Shown: one piece after another, positions 30,305-38,926 of the stretch
How positions within the stretch are numbered: the first letter of the stretch is position 1
Layout: every line of letters starts with the position of its first letter
Virus record (IMG/VR): IMGVR_UViG_3300042503_000290
Coordinates: 1 to 39,158 of that record
Reading direction: 5' to 3' (one strand)
Length of the DNA: 39,158 bases
Origin: a virus
The notes under the pieces: generated by a model
Databases searched by the model: none
What the model was told of the DNA's origin: nothing
Seen by the model: only the letters and a program-made list of their open reading frames with translations
Translations under genes and position numbers: made by a program

Positions 30305-30498
30305 GGTGTTATATACTCCACTCCATTCCAAATACTTCCGACTTTAGCACTGTCTACAAGTCTCAATACGGGGTTGCTTTCCAATGCAGCTTCAATCATT
30401 TCAAATCTTCCACCATCACTGAGCGAAGGAATTTGAAACAAAGTCACTACCTCCCCATCAACTTCAACAACCAAATACTTAATCAATACTTCATCCAT
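30301..30498 (-). CDS. Hypothetical protein, 65 aa
   Basis: Begins MDEVLIKYLVVEVDGEVVTL with TAGGAG upstream. Small beta-rich acidic protein in the tail module; no family recognised. Confidence 0.6.
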   Translation of the reverse strand: MDEVLIKYLVVEVDGEVVTLFQIPSLSDGGRFEMIEAALESNPVLRLVDSAKVGSIWNGVEYITP

Positions 30499-30507
30499 TT
30501 TTTACTC

Positions 30508-31092
30508 CTAACATGGTTCACCAAAAATGTTGGCACAAATACTACAGCTCAATGGGGATGTTTGTCCACGATAACCACCGAGGTTGCACACCTCTATGAA
30601 GTAACTGCCTTCTCTGTAGCAGCCTGTAGGACACGAACCACATCCTGGCACCGACGGGTTTCCAATTCCATACACAGAGTAATAACCGGCAGGACCGACA
30701 TAGGTGTATTCAACCCCATCAAAAGTAAGAGTGCTAGAGGACACAGCGCTCCAAGAACCGGTACAGCCGGTACAGCCGGTCTCAGAAGCACGGGTATAAA
30801 CAGGGCAACCCTCTTTTGTGTATGTCACAGTAGTGACAACTTTTGTGTTAGTTCCGCAACCACCACAACCACCACAAGAAACAGTTGAGGAAGAAGACGA
30901 CGAACCCCAGTCACGACCACCAGCATCATGCTGACGGCAGTCAGTCCATGCACGTGTCCATGTACCATTGTTGTTTGCCCAAACGCTTTTAGCGTAAAGC
31001 CAATCATTGCCTAGTTTTCCATATACGGTAGTTCCTTGGGATTGGTCATCACCGCCAACCCAGCTGCCGTTTTTATTGGCCCTAAAAGTCAT
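30508..31092 (-). CDS. Cys-rich tail-associated protein, 194 aa
   Basis: Residues 1-50 contain two GSWV/GTWTRAW-type repeats common in tail-fibre proteins. From about residue 70 it is Ser- then Cys-rich, with CGGCGGCG, CTGCTG, CGSCPTGC and SCSICA clusters, about 17 cysteines in all. Likely an exposed, disulfide- or metal-stabilised fibre component, similar in spirit to the Cys-repeat fibre encoded downstream. Three bases separate it from the preceding gene. Confidence 0.65.
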   Translation of the reverse strand: MTFRANKNGSWVGGDDQSQGTTVYGKLGNDWLYAKSVWANNNGTWTRAWTDCRQHDAGGRDWGSSSSSSTVSCGGCGGCGTNTKVVTTVTYTKEGCPVYTRASETGCTGCTGSWSAVSSSTLTFDGVEYTYVGPAGYYSVYGIGNPSVPGCGSCPTGCYREGSYFIEVCNLGGYRGQTSPLSCSICANIFGEPC

Positions 31093-31095
31093 GTC

Positions 31096-31359
31096 TTAAA
31101 CTACAATCCAAACATCGCCAGCTTTGCCACCTGTGGCTGCACTAGTAGAAACAGTTAAACGAGGAACAGTAGTGTAATCAATCTTTGCATTAGTAATGGC
31201 CAAATCAGCAATAGCAGAAGAACTAGCCTTAACAGAACCATCGGTACGAACAACCTCTGTATTCGTAAAGTCCCTGATAGCGTTAAGGTCGGCCATAACA
31301 TGGTTTGCATCAGCAACCGTGTTATTGCTTAAAGTGTGTGGAAAATTTAAACTAGGCAT
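31096..31359 (-). CDS. Small tail-fibre/tip protein, 87 aa
   Basis: Begins MPSLNFPHTLSNNTVADANH. The N-terminal layout (NNTVADANHVMADLNAIRDF) is common in phage tail-fibre connector proteins that trimerise. TAATG overlap with the nozzle gene. Confidence 0.6.
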   Translation of the reverse strand: MPSLNFPHTLSNNTVADANHVMADLNAIRDFTNTEVVRTDGSVKASSSAIADLAITNAKIDYTTVPRLTVSTSAATGGKAGDVWIVV

Positions 31360-32960
31360 TATTTAGTCACCTTTCGTGGATTGTATTTTAAAGTAAAACT
31401 ATTAATACCCCAAGGCACGCCCGGGGTTCCTGAAAACTCAACCTGAATAGCTTTAGCTAAACCAATAGAACGAGCGTTAATGATTTGAGAACCAACATTG
31501 TTTGCTCCCCAATTAGATTCAAGCCATCTATTAACGCCCCAAATCATGCCGGCACTGGCGCTGGGGATAAAAACACTATAGTTTTTAACAACGCTCGCTT
31601 CTTCATAGTCAGAGAAAATATCAAAATTTAAACTAGCATTAAAGCTTGCTTGTTTAACAACAACATCAGGACGACGCCACATTTTACGTTGACTGTAGGA
31701 ACCAGCGTCAACCCAGCGTGTTCTGTACCTAGAAAAGAACGGCTGATTGGAGCCAGCAGTGTTATCAAATCCACTGGTGTACTGGTCAACCTCCAGTACA
31801 TTCGGAGAAGTCGAATGGGCAGCAAGATGCAGCGTGTCACCATTCTTCTGAACAAAAGTACACCCACCCGAAACACCCCTAGAATCCCAGGTGCTAAACA
31901 TTAACCAAGCACCACGCTGAGAAACGCTAGGGTCATAAACAAAAACAGCGGTTGTATATGTGGGGGTGGATGTTTCACTATATGGAACAGAGACCCAAAC
32001 ACGACGGTTTATATAGTTAACACAAACACTATTAATTGCTGCAACCTTGATGTTACCATCAATAATTGCCGGACGAATAGGTTCAAAAATATCAACAACA
32101 TTTGTGCCGTTGTAAAGCATTAAACCATCGGGATATGAAAAGAAGTAAACACCACGTTCTGTGGTGCAAATCGCCTGTGGCGTTGCTGCACCAACATTGC
32201 GAGAAATCTCAACAACTTGGAAAGTATCGGAGTCGTAACCAAAGATAGCGTATACAGCATTGTTCTTGAATACAAGAAGATGTCCACCAAATGAAGCAAG
32301 GCCTGTAATCTCTTGACCACCGTCATTGATTTCAATAAAGTCCTGCTCAGCCCAGTTGGTTGGATTGTTTGGATGTGACCAGCGAAGAACGTTTGGTCGG
32401 GGCACGCCGTTCTCTCTTGTGTTAGCAACAAATATTTTACCGGCATGAGTGATTGAGTGTGCAGCCTGGGGGAAATACTCAGGAGTAATGGTTGGAGTTG
32501 CGTAGCTGTTCTGCCATACGGGACCACTCGCAGTTAAGGCAGTTTTAGTTGTGCCATTCCATTTATGAGAAACTTTTGTTGGACCACCCGTAATAAACAA
32601 CGTTTTACCCCACGGCGCAAAAGAAGCTCCATGTTCGTATCCGACAGGAATAGACAAGTTGCTAAAATCTGAACCAGTTGAATAATAAACACTACCATCT
32701 ACACCGCCTGAGTTTCCGGTACTCATCATGGCATAATATACTTCACCGTAAAAAGGAAACATATTTTTAGGAAACCAGTGAGCAGCTATACTAGAGTCGT
32801 TAATACGACGCATAGCGCCACGAGAGAACACGCCACCACGGGGGTCAATCTCGACATTCAACATCCTGGGAGACTCATTGGGTCCCAACTGAAACTGGTC
32901 GGCTCTAAGATTCAAACCACCAGTAAAATCATCCTGGCGAACAACTTGCAAACTAGCCAT
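31359..32960 (-). CDS. Tail nozzle/stabilisation protein (T7 gp12-like beta-propeller)
   Basis: 533 residues. The N-terminus (DFTGGLNLRADQFQLGPNES, then PRGGVFSRGAMRRI) is the classic opening of podoviral nozzle or stabilisation proteins. Repeating blade-like segments follow (YEHGASFAPWGKTLFITGG, GHLLVFKNNAVYAIFG). It would form the distal tube of a short tail. Coupled to the adaptor gene by TAATG, as expected. Confidence 0.8.
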   Translation of the reverse strand: MASLQVVRQDDFTGGLNLRADQFQLGPNESPRMLNVEIDPRGGVFSRGAMRRINDSSIAAHWFPKNMFPFYGEVYYAMMSTGNSGGVDGSVYYSTGSDFSNLSIPVGYEHGASFAPWGKTLFITGGPTKVSHKWNGTTKTALTASGPVWQNSYATPTITPEYFPQAAHSITHAGKIFVANTRENGVPRPNVLRWSHPNNPTNWAEQDFIEINDGGQEITGLASFGGHLLVFKNNAVYAIFGYDSDTFQVVEISRNVGAATPQAICTTERGVYFFSYPDGLMLYNGTNVVDIFEPIRPAIIDGNIKVAAINSVCVNYINRRVWVSVPYSETSTPTYTTAVFVYDPSVSQRGAWLMFSTWDSRGVSGGCTFVQKNGDTLHLAAHSTSPNVLEVDQYTSGFDNTAGSNQPFFSRYRTRWVDAGSYSQRKMWRRPDVVVKQASFNASLNFDIFSDYEEASVVKNYSVFIPSASAGMIWGVNRWLESNWGANNVGSQIINARSIGLAKAIQVEFSGTPGVPWGINSFTLKYNPRKVTK

Positions 32961-33658
32961 TACTGTCCCAGCGTACGTCCCATAGATTCAAGCCAATACT
33001 TAGAAGACGGACGAACATAACCACGCGACATAATCATAGGACGATGAGAAGGAGGACGCATAATCTCCAACTTAGCCAACTGCACAGCCTCGTCAAAAGA
33101 CTGCTTATATTGATTGGTCATCTCAGTGTCTTCCTGGCGCTTATAAGCTTGAGAAATAGCATAGTAAGCCAACGCAGTATGGAAACGATAATCCAAATCA
33201 GGTTGCAACGTAGTGTCAGTCACCCACGTATAGCTAGGCTTGCGGTATCCACGAACAGACAAAGGATACACAGTATCAGGCTTAGGATAAAGCTTGATAG
33301 TTTCGCCCCACTCAGTGTAAAACAAAGGACGAGTAGGAACGTCAAACGAGCCATGCCACAAAGCCTCGGCATCGTCAATAGAGGTAATCGTTAAACGATT
33401 ACCGGCAGAACTATTATCAAGAATGGAAACTACTTCTCGTAAGTCTCCAGCACCAATAGACCCAATAGGATAATCACGCTGACTAGGGGTTGTATTAAGA
33501 GTGTATGACGACTCATAAAAAGGCCAACGGCGTTCAAGATTAACAATACGGTCAAAGCCATCACGCATAAACTGACGCACAAGTGCGCCCGGAAGGTCCA
33601 CTTCTTCAAGGTCCATCACATCCCATACAAATTGTGTAAGCTCAGCCGTAGTAGCCAT
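32960..33658 (-). CDS. Head-tail adaptor (tail tubular protein A/gp4-like)
   Basis: 232 residues, beginning MATTAELTQFVWDVMDLEEV. A helical N-terminus, a Trp-Pro motif (ERRWPFYESSYTLNT), a beta barrel (YPLSVRGYRKPSYTWV) and a helical C-terminus (DYRFHTALAYYAISQAYKR) match adaptors that dock under the portal. Position between head and nozzle genes agrees. Confidence 0.8.
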   Translation of the reverse strand: MATTAELTQFVWDVMDLEEVDLPGALVRQFMRDGFDRIVNLERRWPFYESSYTLNTTPSQRDYPIGSIGAGDLREVVSILDNSSAGNRLTITSIDDAEALWHGSFDVPTRPLFYTEWGETIKLYPKPDTVYPLSVRGYRKPSYTWVTDTTLQPDLDYRFHTALAYYAISQAYKRQEDTEMTNQYKQSFDEAVQLAKLEIMRPPSHRPMIMSRGYVRPSSKYWLESMGRTLGQ

Positions 33659-33873
33659 TAAACTTCCTTTTTAGCCATCGAACGCAGATGACCTGCGCAA
33701 TAATCAGTTCCCTTAGCTTTAGGGCCTTCACAGGTGTCCTCATTAGCAACGCAACGGTTACGCCCAATATAGGGCGCACCCGCTGGCGCTAGACGACTGC
33801 CAGGCGCTTCGCCGGCAGGTCGGATTCCTTTAACTGGTTCGCCATATAGGGTGTGTGCAAGTTGTTTACTCAT
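33658..33873 (-). CDS. Small zinc-binding protein, 71 aa
   Basis: Begins MSKQLAHTLYGEPVKGIRPA. A Pro/Gly-rich centre is followed by NRCVANEDTCEGPKAKGTDY CAGHL-type spacing (three Cys and one His), a probable zinc site also seen in small proteins of aquatic phages. TAATG overlap with the adaptor. Its ATG lies 4 nt after a start-associated motif. Confidence 0.65.
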   Translation of the reverse strand: MSKQLAHTLYGEPVKGIRPAGEAPGSRLAPAGAPYIGRNRCVANEDTCEGPKAKGTDYCAGHLRSMAKKEV

Positions 33874-33877
33874 ACCC

Positions 33878-33895
33878 TATAGGCGACTTCGTTAC
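33878..33895 (-). promoter_or_regulatory. Start-associated 18-bp motif, copy at the 71-aa zinc protein
   Basis: Minus strand GTAACGAAGTCGCCTATA followed by GGGT and the ATG at 33873. It is the best match to the consensus. Confidence 0.55.
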
Positions 33896-34576
33896 TTAGT
33901 ATTTACCCGGACGCTTCTTCTTGTATTCGTATGCAGCCATTGACTGGTTGGAACGAGGTGTAACTTGTGCGCTACCGCCACGCTTACCCTTTCCAAAACG
34001 CTGTGCACGGAAAGAAGAAGGCGCAGTACCATTAGCTTTAGCCTTTGCCCCAGCAGCACGAATTGACTGAGGGTAAGAAGACTTGCCAAGCTTTGGTGTT
34101 GTCGTATTAGGACCCTTGATTCCACCCTTTTCTACACCACGAGAACGCAATGTTCCCATGCGAGGTGTAGCCTTCTTGGACTCTGCACCAGCAGCACGAG
34201 CTGAACCTGGAGAAGTCTTGTTAGCCTTTGCTCTTGCACCAGCAGCACGGATAGACTGTGCATTAGTGGTTACCTTGCGTGCAGGCATCTTTTCTGCGCC
34301 ACTTGAACGAGCAGTTGTCATAGTCTTTGAACCACGAACACCAGCAGTGTTGCCCTTTTCAATACCACGAGCACGAAGAGACGAACCCGAACGTGAACCC
34401 GAAGTCTTGTCTTTGCCGGTAGCACGAATAGACTGTGCATTGCTAGTAACCTTGCGTGGCATTTCTACTTTATTGCCAAACTCGTCCTCTGAAGTGGACT
34501 TCTTCTTTGATGCCATCATGGCCTCCTTCTTTCCCTTTGCGGTGTAAGGAAATTCTTTATTTCCAACTTTGGGCAT
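33896..34576 (-). CDS. Basic repeat-rich head-associated protein, 226 aa
   Basis: Begins MPKVGNKEFPYTAKGKKEAM, an opening common to small phage head proteins. It then carries repeated blocks of NAQSIRAAGARAKAN, SLRARGIEKG and TLRSRGVEKGG types, extremely rich in Lys, Arg, Ala, Gly and Ser with almost no hydrophobic core. Probably disordered and DNA-binding, packaged in the head or on its surface. It is encoded just after the capsid protein's terminator. Confidence 0.65.
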   Translation of the reverse strand: MPKVGNKEFPYTAKGKKEAMMASKKKSTSEDEFGNKVEMPRKVTSNAQSIRATGKDKTSGSRSGSSLRARGIEKGNTAGVRGSKTMTTARSSGAEKMPARKVTTNAQSIRAAGARAKANKTSPGSARAAGAESKKATPRMGTLRSRGVEKGGIKGPNTTTPKLGKSSYPQSIRAAGAKAKANGTAPSSFRAQRFGKGKRGGSAQVTPRSNQSMAAYEYKKKRPGKY

Positions 34577-34611
34577 TACTGCTCCTTTAAATATAAACTA
34601 ATTGAACGAAA

Positions 34612-34629
34612 GGGGGGCTTGCGCCCCCC
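34612..34629 (-). terminator. Rho-independent terminator after the major capsid gene
   Basis: On the minus strand, GGGGGGC-GCAA-GCCCCCC followed by TTTCGTTC. Seven GC pairs with a GNRA loop. It lies 17 nt after the capsid stop and would raise capsid transcript relative to downstream genes. Confidence 0.82.
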
Positions 34630-34645
34630 AATCAAACTAGCAAAC

Positions 34646-35605
34646 TTAAGCTGTCTTAGCTGTGAGCTTGCCTTGCTTTGCACGGTTAGAACAAACAAGG
34701 TTACCGTAGCACATGATGAGAGCGAAGCGTGCGTCCTGGTTTTCAGGGCGAACGAAATCGGTCTGTGCAAACCACTTGTCTGAGTGACCAACAAGCTTGA
34801 GGTACTTCGAGTTGATGAAGAACATCGTTCCGGCAGGAGCGTGCACATCATACATAATCGGAGCGCCCTTGAACAACAGGTTCTGGAATCCAGCTTCTGC
34901 AGTCTTGGTGTCGGTGTAGCGAAGCTGTGGTTGAAGCAGCGACTCATACTTTTCAAACAATGTTTGTGTTGTGAGGATAAGGTCAGGATGGTCGTTACCA
35001 ACAGACACGCTGTTGTATGCGGTTGCCATCTGAAGAAGTGTCAACGCACCAGCGGTGTTCTCTTCGTATGAGTTCCAAAACTCGTTGCCAACAACGCTTC
35101 CAGGAACTGTAACAACTGACGAGTCAATTCCACCAACCGTGTTGCCACGCTCAATGAGGTTGCCAAGGCCGTTCCAGTTCTTGCCTGAGTTGCCTGTACC
35201 GTTGCCAAAGAACATTTGGTTGAAACCTTCACGCAATGACTCTTCAGCCTGCATAATCTTAGCTTCAAGCAAGTCAATGATGGCATGCTCGCCATTGTTC
35301 TTTGCTTCTTCGATACCGCTGATAGCGATAGAAGCACCATACTGCTTCCAATCGTATTCAGCAGCTGTGATGCCTTCCTGAGGGGTAAGGCTGAGTGTCT
35401 CATAGCCTGAGTACGACTTAACAGTGTCGTTCTGACCATAAATCAATTGCTCAACAATCTTGGTACCGCCGGACTCGGTGCGAATGCGACCCTTGTCTGA
35501 AAGCCAGTATGTGAGAGGACGTGCGGTGAACACGTTGTCGGTAAGCTTGTCACGGTAGTTGGCAAGCGTAGTTGAAAGTAGTGCGTCAAAATTTGCGTTC
35601 GGCAT
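34646..35605 (-). CDS. Major capsid protein
   Basis: 319 residues, HK97-like in layout. The opening MPNANFDALLSTTLANYRDK, the sequence YDWKQYGASIAISGIEEAKN, an E-loop/spine-like helix (IIDLLEAKIMQAEESLREGF), and late beta strands (FKGAPIMYDVHAPAGTMFFI) are typical of phage major capsid proteins. AAGGAG precedes the ATG. It sits between scaffold and head-associated genes and has a dedicated terminator, consistent with high expression. Confidence 0.88.
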   Translation of the reverse strand: MPNANFDALLSTTLANYRDKLTDNVFTARPLTYWLSDKGRIRTESGGTKIVEQLIYGQNDTVKSYSGYETLSLTPQEGITAAEYDWKQYGASIAISGIEEAKNNGEHAIIDLLEAKIMQAEESLREGFNQMFFGNGTGNSGKNWNGLGNLIERGNTVGGIDSSVVTVPGSVVGNEFWNSYEENTAGALTLLQMATAYNSVSVGNDHPDLILTTQTLFEKYESLLQPQLRYTDTKTAEAGFQNLLFKGAPIMYDVHAPAGTMFFINSKYLKLVGHSDKWFAQTDFVRPENQDARFALIMCYGNLVCSNRAKQGKLTAKTA

Positions 35606-35623
35606 TTTAACTCCTTATGATAA

Positions 35624-36409
35624 TTAGTTTGAGATACCCAACTGCTGTTTAGCAGCAGAGAAAGCATCCCTTAGTGAAGTGATAGGTGCTGAGTCTGCAG
35701 ATGAACCCTGAGCTGACGAACCTCCAGCAACAATCCCACTAGACCGCTTAGCCTGAACAATTTTCTGTTCCTGCTGAGTCTTGCGTGACTGCAACTCTCG
35801 TTGTGCCTGCTCTCTGCTATAAAGTCTATCGAAAGCCATTTGCTTGTACACCGCCTCTAAATTGCTGGTGCCCTGAGCAAGAGCTGTCGAAACAACTTCA
35901 TTTGCGTCAAAGTCATCTCCATACTTTTGCTGAAGTCCACCAATAGTTCGCTCAAGCTCGTTCATCGCTTGCTGTTCCTCAAAGGAAGCCAAACGCTTTT
36001 CAAGCTGCTTATATTGTTTCTCCATCGGGTCTGCCCACAAATCATCTTCCTCAAAGGACTGTTCTTGTGTTAAACCGTAATGGTTCTTAAGAAGTTCAAC
36101 TGTAGCTGCAGGGTCATTGTCCAACGCTTGTTGGATTGCCTGAGCAAATTGTACGTTCTTACGTTCTTCTGCTAGTTGCTGCGTCTTGCGGGTATAATCC
36201 GCCTGACGCTGATATCCGGAAACCGCCTCCTTGAGTGGTACTTCAAGTTCCTCGCCATCCAACGTTACCTTGACATACTTGTCGGCAAAATTATCGTAGT
36301 CGAGATACTCGGGAGTATACTCTTCAGTAGTAGCTTCTTCTCCACCATCAACTTGTCCATCATACTCAATGGGGTCTACGGCTTCAGATTCAAAATTTTC
36401 AATTTCCAT
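35624..36409 (-). CDS. Scaffolding protein
   Basis: 261 residues. An acidic N-terminus (EEATTEEYTPEYLDYDNFAD), the motif VSGYQRQADYTRKTQQLAEE, and a long helical, Gln/Glu-rich body ending in a basic/Ser-rich tail with a final short helix (LRDAFSAAKQQLG) are typical of podoviral scaffolds. Located between portal and capsid genes. CTGGAG is the ribosome-binding site. Confidence 0.87.
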   Translation of the reverse strand: MEIENFESEAVDPIEYDGQVDGGEEATTEEYTPEYLDYDNFADKYVKVTLDGEELEVPLKEAVSGYQRQADYTRKTQQLAEERKNVQFAQAIQQALDNDPAATVELLKNHYGLTQEQSFEEDDLWADPMEKQYKQLEKRLASFEEQQAMNELERTIGGLQQKYGDDFDANEVVSTALAQGTSNLEAVYKQMAFDRLYSREQAQRELQSRKTQQEQKIVQAKRSSGIVAGGSSAQGSSADSAPITSLRDAFSAAKQQLGISN

Positions 36410-36442
36410 GTGTCTCCAGAGTCCTAAAAGGTTGCTCTAAAT

Positions 36443-36460
36443 AGTAGGTGAATTCGTTAC
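36443..36460 (-). promoter_or_regulatory. Start-associated-type motif upstream of the scaffold gene
   Basis: Minus strand GTAACGAATTCACCTACT; its TAA is the portal stop codon. Unlike the others it lies 33 nt before the scaffold ATG, which has its own Shine-Dalgarno. A site far from the ATG suggests the motif works in transcription, with the start point near the CCTAY end. Confidence 0.5.
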
Positions 36461-38328
36461 ATTGTATTTGGTAAACCACCCGTTGCGTTCTCAATCATAG
36501 AGAGAACTTGCGGTGGAATATTGCTTGGCATTGGCATTCCTCCGGTAGGAGGAGCACCTTGCATCATTTCCTCAGGGTTGATACCTGCGGGGGCTCCACC
36601 TATTTGGGGTGGGCCTTCAGGTGCCATTGGCTGACCATCGGGACCAACCGGACCTTGTTGCTGAGGTGCAGCAAGGAAAGCTTCAGGTGTTTTAACACCA
36701 AAGCCAAACTGAAGTACGTGACGAGCCAAAGCACTCATGTCAATAATACCGGCACCAACAAACGGCGCCATCGCATCAACCATCTGCAAAGCCATCTGAC
36801 GACGGAACGATTCGTTTACTGGCTGTGTAGAACCAGCTTCAACCTCGAAGTCAAACTCACCAAGAATATAATCACGGTCGAAGTTGACCCAAATAGGCAT
36901 AGCCGAAGAACCAACAACACGAGCAACATGTTCGCCGGTAAGGAACTGCTGTGCCAAACCAATAAGACGCTTAGCAGAAGATGCAATAGCACGTTCAACC
37001 TCAGCAAGCTTATCGGATGTGCGTGCGTTCATAGCGTCCTGCATCATCGCAGCTTCAGTAGCGGTACGGTTAATTTCCGAAGCACCACCACGCATAAACT
37101 CTGCAACACCTGAAACACGGTCCATATCCTGCATAATCTGATTGGTCAGATTATACATGTCAGGAGGGTTGACAATGGCTGGCATAGCTTGCACAACGGA
37201 CTGCAACGGCTCATCACTGATGACAGGAACCATTACGTTATCTTCATCCGACTCTAGGGCGTCACGGCCTGGGGTGTCGAAGGCATTCTCCTTGTACAGC
37301 CACTTGCGTGAGAAACGCTTGCGGTGGTTCATCATTTGTGTACGTGTAGCGTTAAGCTCGTACTGCAAAGGCTCAATAGCTTCAAGTTCACCCATTGGGT
37401 AGAAGTGTTCCGGAATGTCGTAGTTGCGCATCATCACAAAAGGATGACCAAAAGCGTACGGCATTGGTGTTGGGTTTACTAGGAAGCCGTCACAACCGTT
37501 GCAGAATACAGACATTGTTCCACGCTTGATGTCATAAAATTCCCACACGTCAACATAGGCGTCACGGTCGTCTTTGGATGCGCGAGGACGTTCTTCATCG
37601 CCGGCCCATTTGTTGTACTGGGTAGCCTGTGCATCATTTCGTGCCTGACGGTTGTAGCGCTGGTCGCTACGAACGTCCAACAGTCCACGACGTATGCGCT
37701 GAGCAATCCACTTGGCATCCTCAAGAGAGGTTGCGTCAGGGTCTACAAAAACGTCAAAAGGAGAAACACGCTCAACGAATGGACGGTCCTCGGTAACGAC
37801 AATTTCTGTTTCCATTGGTGAATCTTCTGCAACTGAATCAAGGTCGGAAGATTCGTCTTCCATTTCTTGTCCGGGAGCAGGTGCATCAGACATTGGAAGC
37901 GGAGCAGCCTTAGGCTTTTTGCGCTCCTCTTCAACAAACTTATATCCAACCTTTAACCAGCTGTGTCCGATAATCAGATAGTCGTCAACTGCTCGACGCA
38001 GTTGCTTCTGACAATCAAAGTGACGCCACCAGTAGTTAATGATGGCTTCTGTAATGATGGCTTTATCGCCATCTTCGGGTTTCCTAGCGCCGACAGTAAT
38101 TTTGGGGTGGTTTACTGCGACGCTGGGTGCGATAACGTTGATAGTAGAGAATGCAGCATTAATAAGCATTTGGTCTTCACTGGATACGTGGTCGAAATGC
38201 TTGCCTCGGTAGAGGTCAATCATTCGACGCCAAAGCTTATCGTATTTTTCTTCTTTGCGCCACTTACGGGAGTTTTCAATCTTTCCCCGGTAGTTAGCGA
38301 GTGTACTGCGATGAGTAGGACGGGCCAT
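36457..38328 (-). CDS. Portal protein
   Basis: 623 residues. The opening (KYDKLWRRMIDLYRGKHFDH), the clip/stem-like central region (VSPFDVFVDPDATSLEDAKW, EHFYPMGELEAIEPLQYELN) and helical late region (SEINRTATEAAMMQDAMNAR) match podoviral-type portal proteins. The C-terminus is Pro/Gly/Met-rich and probably flexible. Coupled by TAATG to the small gene upstream; acts as the DNA channel with TerL. Confidence 0.88.
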   Translation of the reverse strand: MARPTHRSTLANYRGKIENSRKWRKEEKYDKLWRRMIDLYRGKHFDHVSSEDQMLINAAFSTINVIAPSVAVNHPKITVGARKPEDGDKAIITEAIINYWWRHFDCQKQLRRAVDDYLIIGHSWLKVGYKFVEEERKKPKAAPLPMSDAPAPGQEMEDESSDLDSVAEDSPMETEIVVTEDRPFVERVSPFDVFVDPDATSLEDAKWIAQRIRRGLLDVRSDQRYNRQARNDAQATQYNKWAGDEERPRASKDDRDAYVDVWEFYDIKRGTMSVFCNGCDGFLVNPTPMPYAFGHPFVMMRNYDIPEHFYPMGELEAIEPLQYELNATRTQMMNHRKRFSRKWLYKENAFDTPGRDALESDEDNVMVPVISDEPLQSVVQAMPAIVNPPDMYNLTNQIMQDMDRVSGVAEFMRGGASEINRTATEAAMMQDAMNARTSDKLAEVERAIASSAKRLIGLAQQFLTGEHVARVVGSSAMPIWVNFDRDYILGEFDFEVEAGSTQPVNESFRRQMALQMVDAMAPFVGAGIIDMSALARHVLQFGFGVKTPEAFLAAPQQQGPVGPDGQPMAPEGPPQIGGAPAGINPEEMMQGAPPTGGMPMPSNIPPQVLSMIENATGGLPNTM

Positions 38329-38486
38329 TAGGCTTCTTTCTTAACATACACAAGACGCAGAGCTGATTCAACTACGAGCTGAATTGCTGCGACTTGTTCT
38401 CCACTAAGGTCTAAACCGAATGCGGTTACCAAAACTGTGAGTGAGCGCACAAGCGCACGAACATTACCACTGGTAAATTTTGTCAT
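38328..38486 (-). CDS. Hypothetical protein, 52 aa
   Basis: Begins MTKFTSGNVRALVRSLTVLV and ends VYVKKEA. Amphipathic helices with one moderately hydrophobic segment; GGAAATCC precedes the start. TAATG overlap with portal and ATGA overlap with the upstream membrane-protein gene. No family recognised with certainty. Confidence 0.6.
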   Translation of the reverse strand: MTKFTSGNVRALVRSLTVLVTAFGLDLSGEQVAAIQLVVESALRLVYVKKEA

Positions 38487-38692
38487 TGGATTTCCTTTCG
38501 GGTATGGGGTGTAGGGTCTGCAATATGCTCATCAAGTTTGTCATCAATGTTATCAATTTTGATAACAAGATGCTCAAGCAAACCACGAGACTCGGCATGC
38601 TGGCTAGTATTTTCGCTGCGTAGCTTCTGAAGTAGCACCACCACCGGACCTGTGAGTACGGCAACGATAATGGGTACAAGCCACGCTTCCAC
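38483..38692 (-). CDS. Small membrane protein, holin candidate, 69 aa
   Basis: Residues 3-22 (AWLVPIIVAVLTGPVVVLLQ) form one transmembrane helix, followed by a charged helical tail (VIKIDNIDDKLDEHIAD) with coiled-coil character. This layout matches small actinophage membrane proteins sometimes called holin-like. No lysin is adjacent, so the holin role is only a possibility. Confidence 0.6.
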   Translation of the reverse strand: MEAWLVPIIVAVLTGPVVVLLQKLRSENTSQHAESRGLLEHLVIKIDNIDDKLDEHIADPTPHTRKEIQ

Positions 38693-38695
38693 GTC

Positions 38696-38923
38696 TTACA
38701 CCCAACGGCTTCCAGCAGGTTCAATGGTACGACCTTCTTTAGCTGCAGCAGCAATAGTTTGACGCTGACGCTCACCAATAGTAGGACCACTAAACTCTGA
38801 TTTGCCATGAGTAAAGCCAATACGGATAGATTTAAGGTGGCAAGCAAAGCAAATTTCTCCACGGCGAGGCAAAGTATCCTCAATCCATGTAGATTCACAT
38901 CGCTCACATTTAAATTCAGCCAT
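38696..38923 (-). CDS. Zinc-ribbon protein, 75 aa
   Basis: Begins MAEFKCERCESTWIEDTLPR. CERC (6-9) and CFACH (25-29) form a zinc ribbon. The rest (GPTIGERQRQTIAAAAKEGR) is a basic helix. Located directly after terL. A DNA-contacting helper of packaging is possible. The ATG lies 3 nt after a weak start-associated motif. Confidence 0.65.
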   Translation of the reverse strand: MAEFKCERCESTWIEDTLPRRGEICFACHLKSIRIGFTHGKSEFSGPTIGERQRQTIAAAAKEGRTIEPAGSRWV

Positions 38924-38926
38924 AAC

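Noticed and set aside
33876-33898. Resemblance of the CCTATAGGG segment to a T7-type RNA polymerase promoter
   Set aside because: Only this copy has TATAGGG, the upstream part differs from T7-class promoters, and no single-subunit RNA polymerase gene is visible. It is better explained as one member of the 18-bp motif family.
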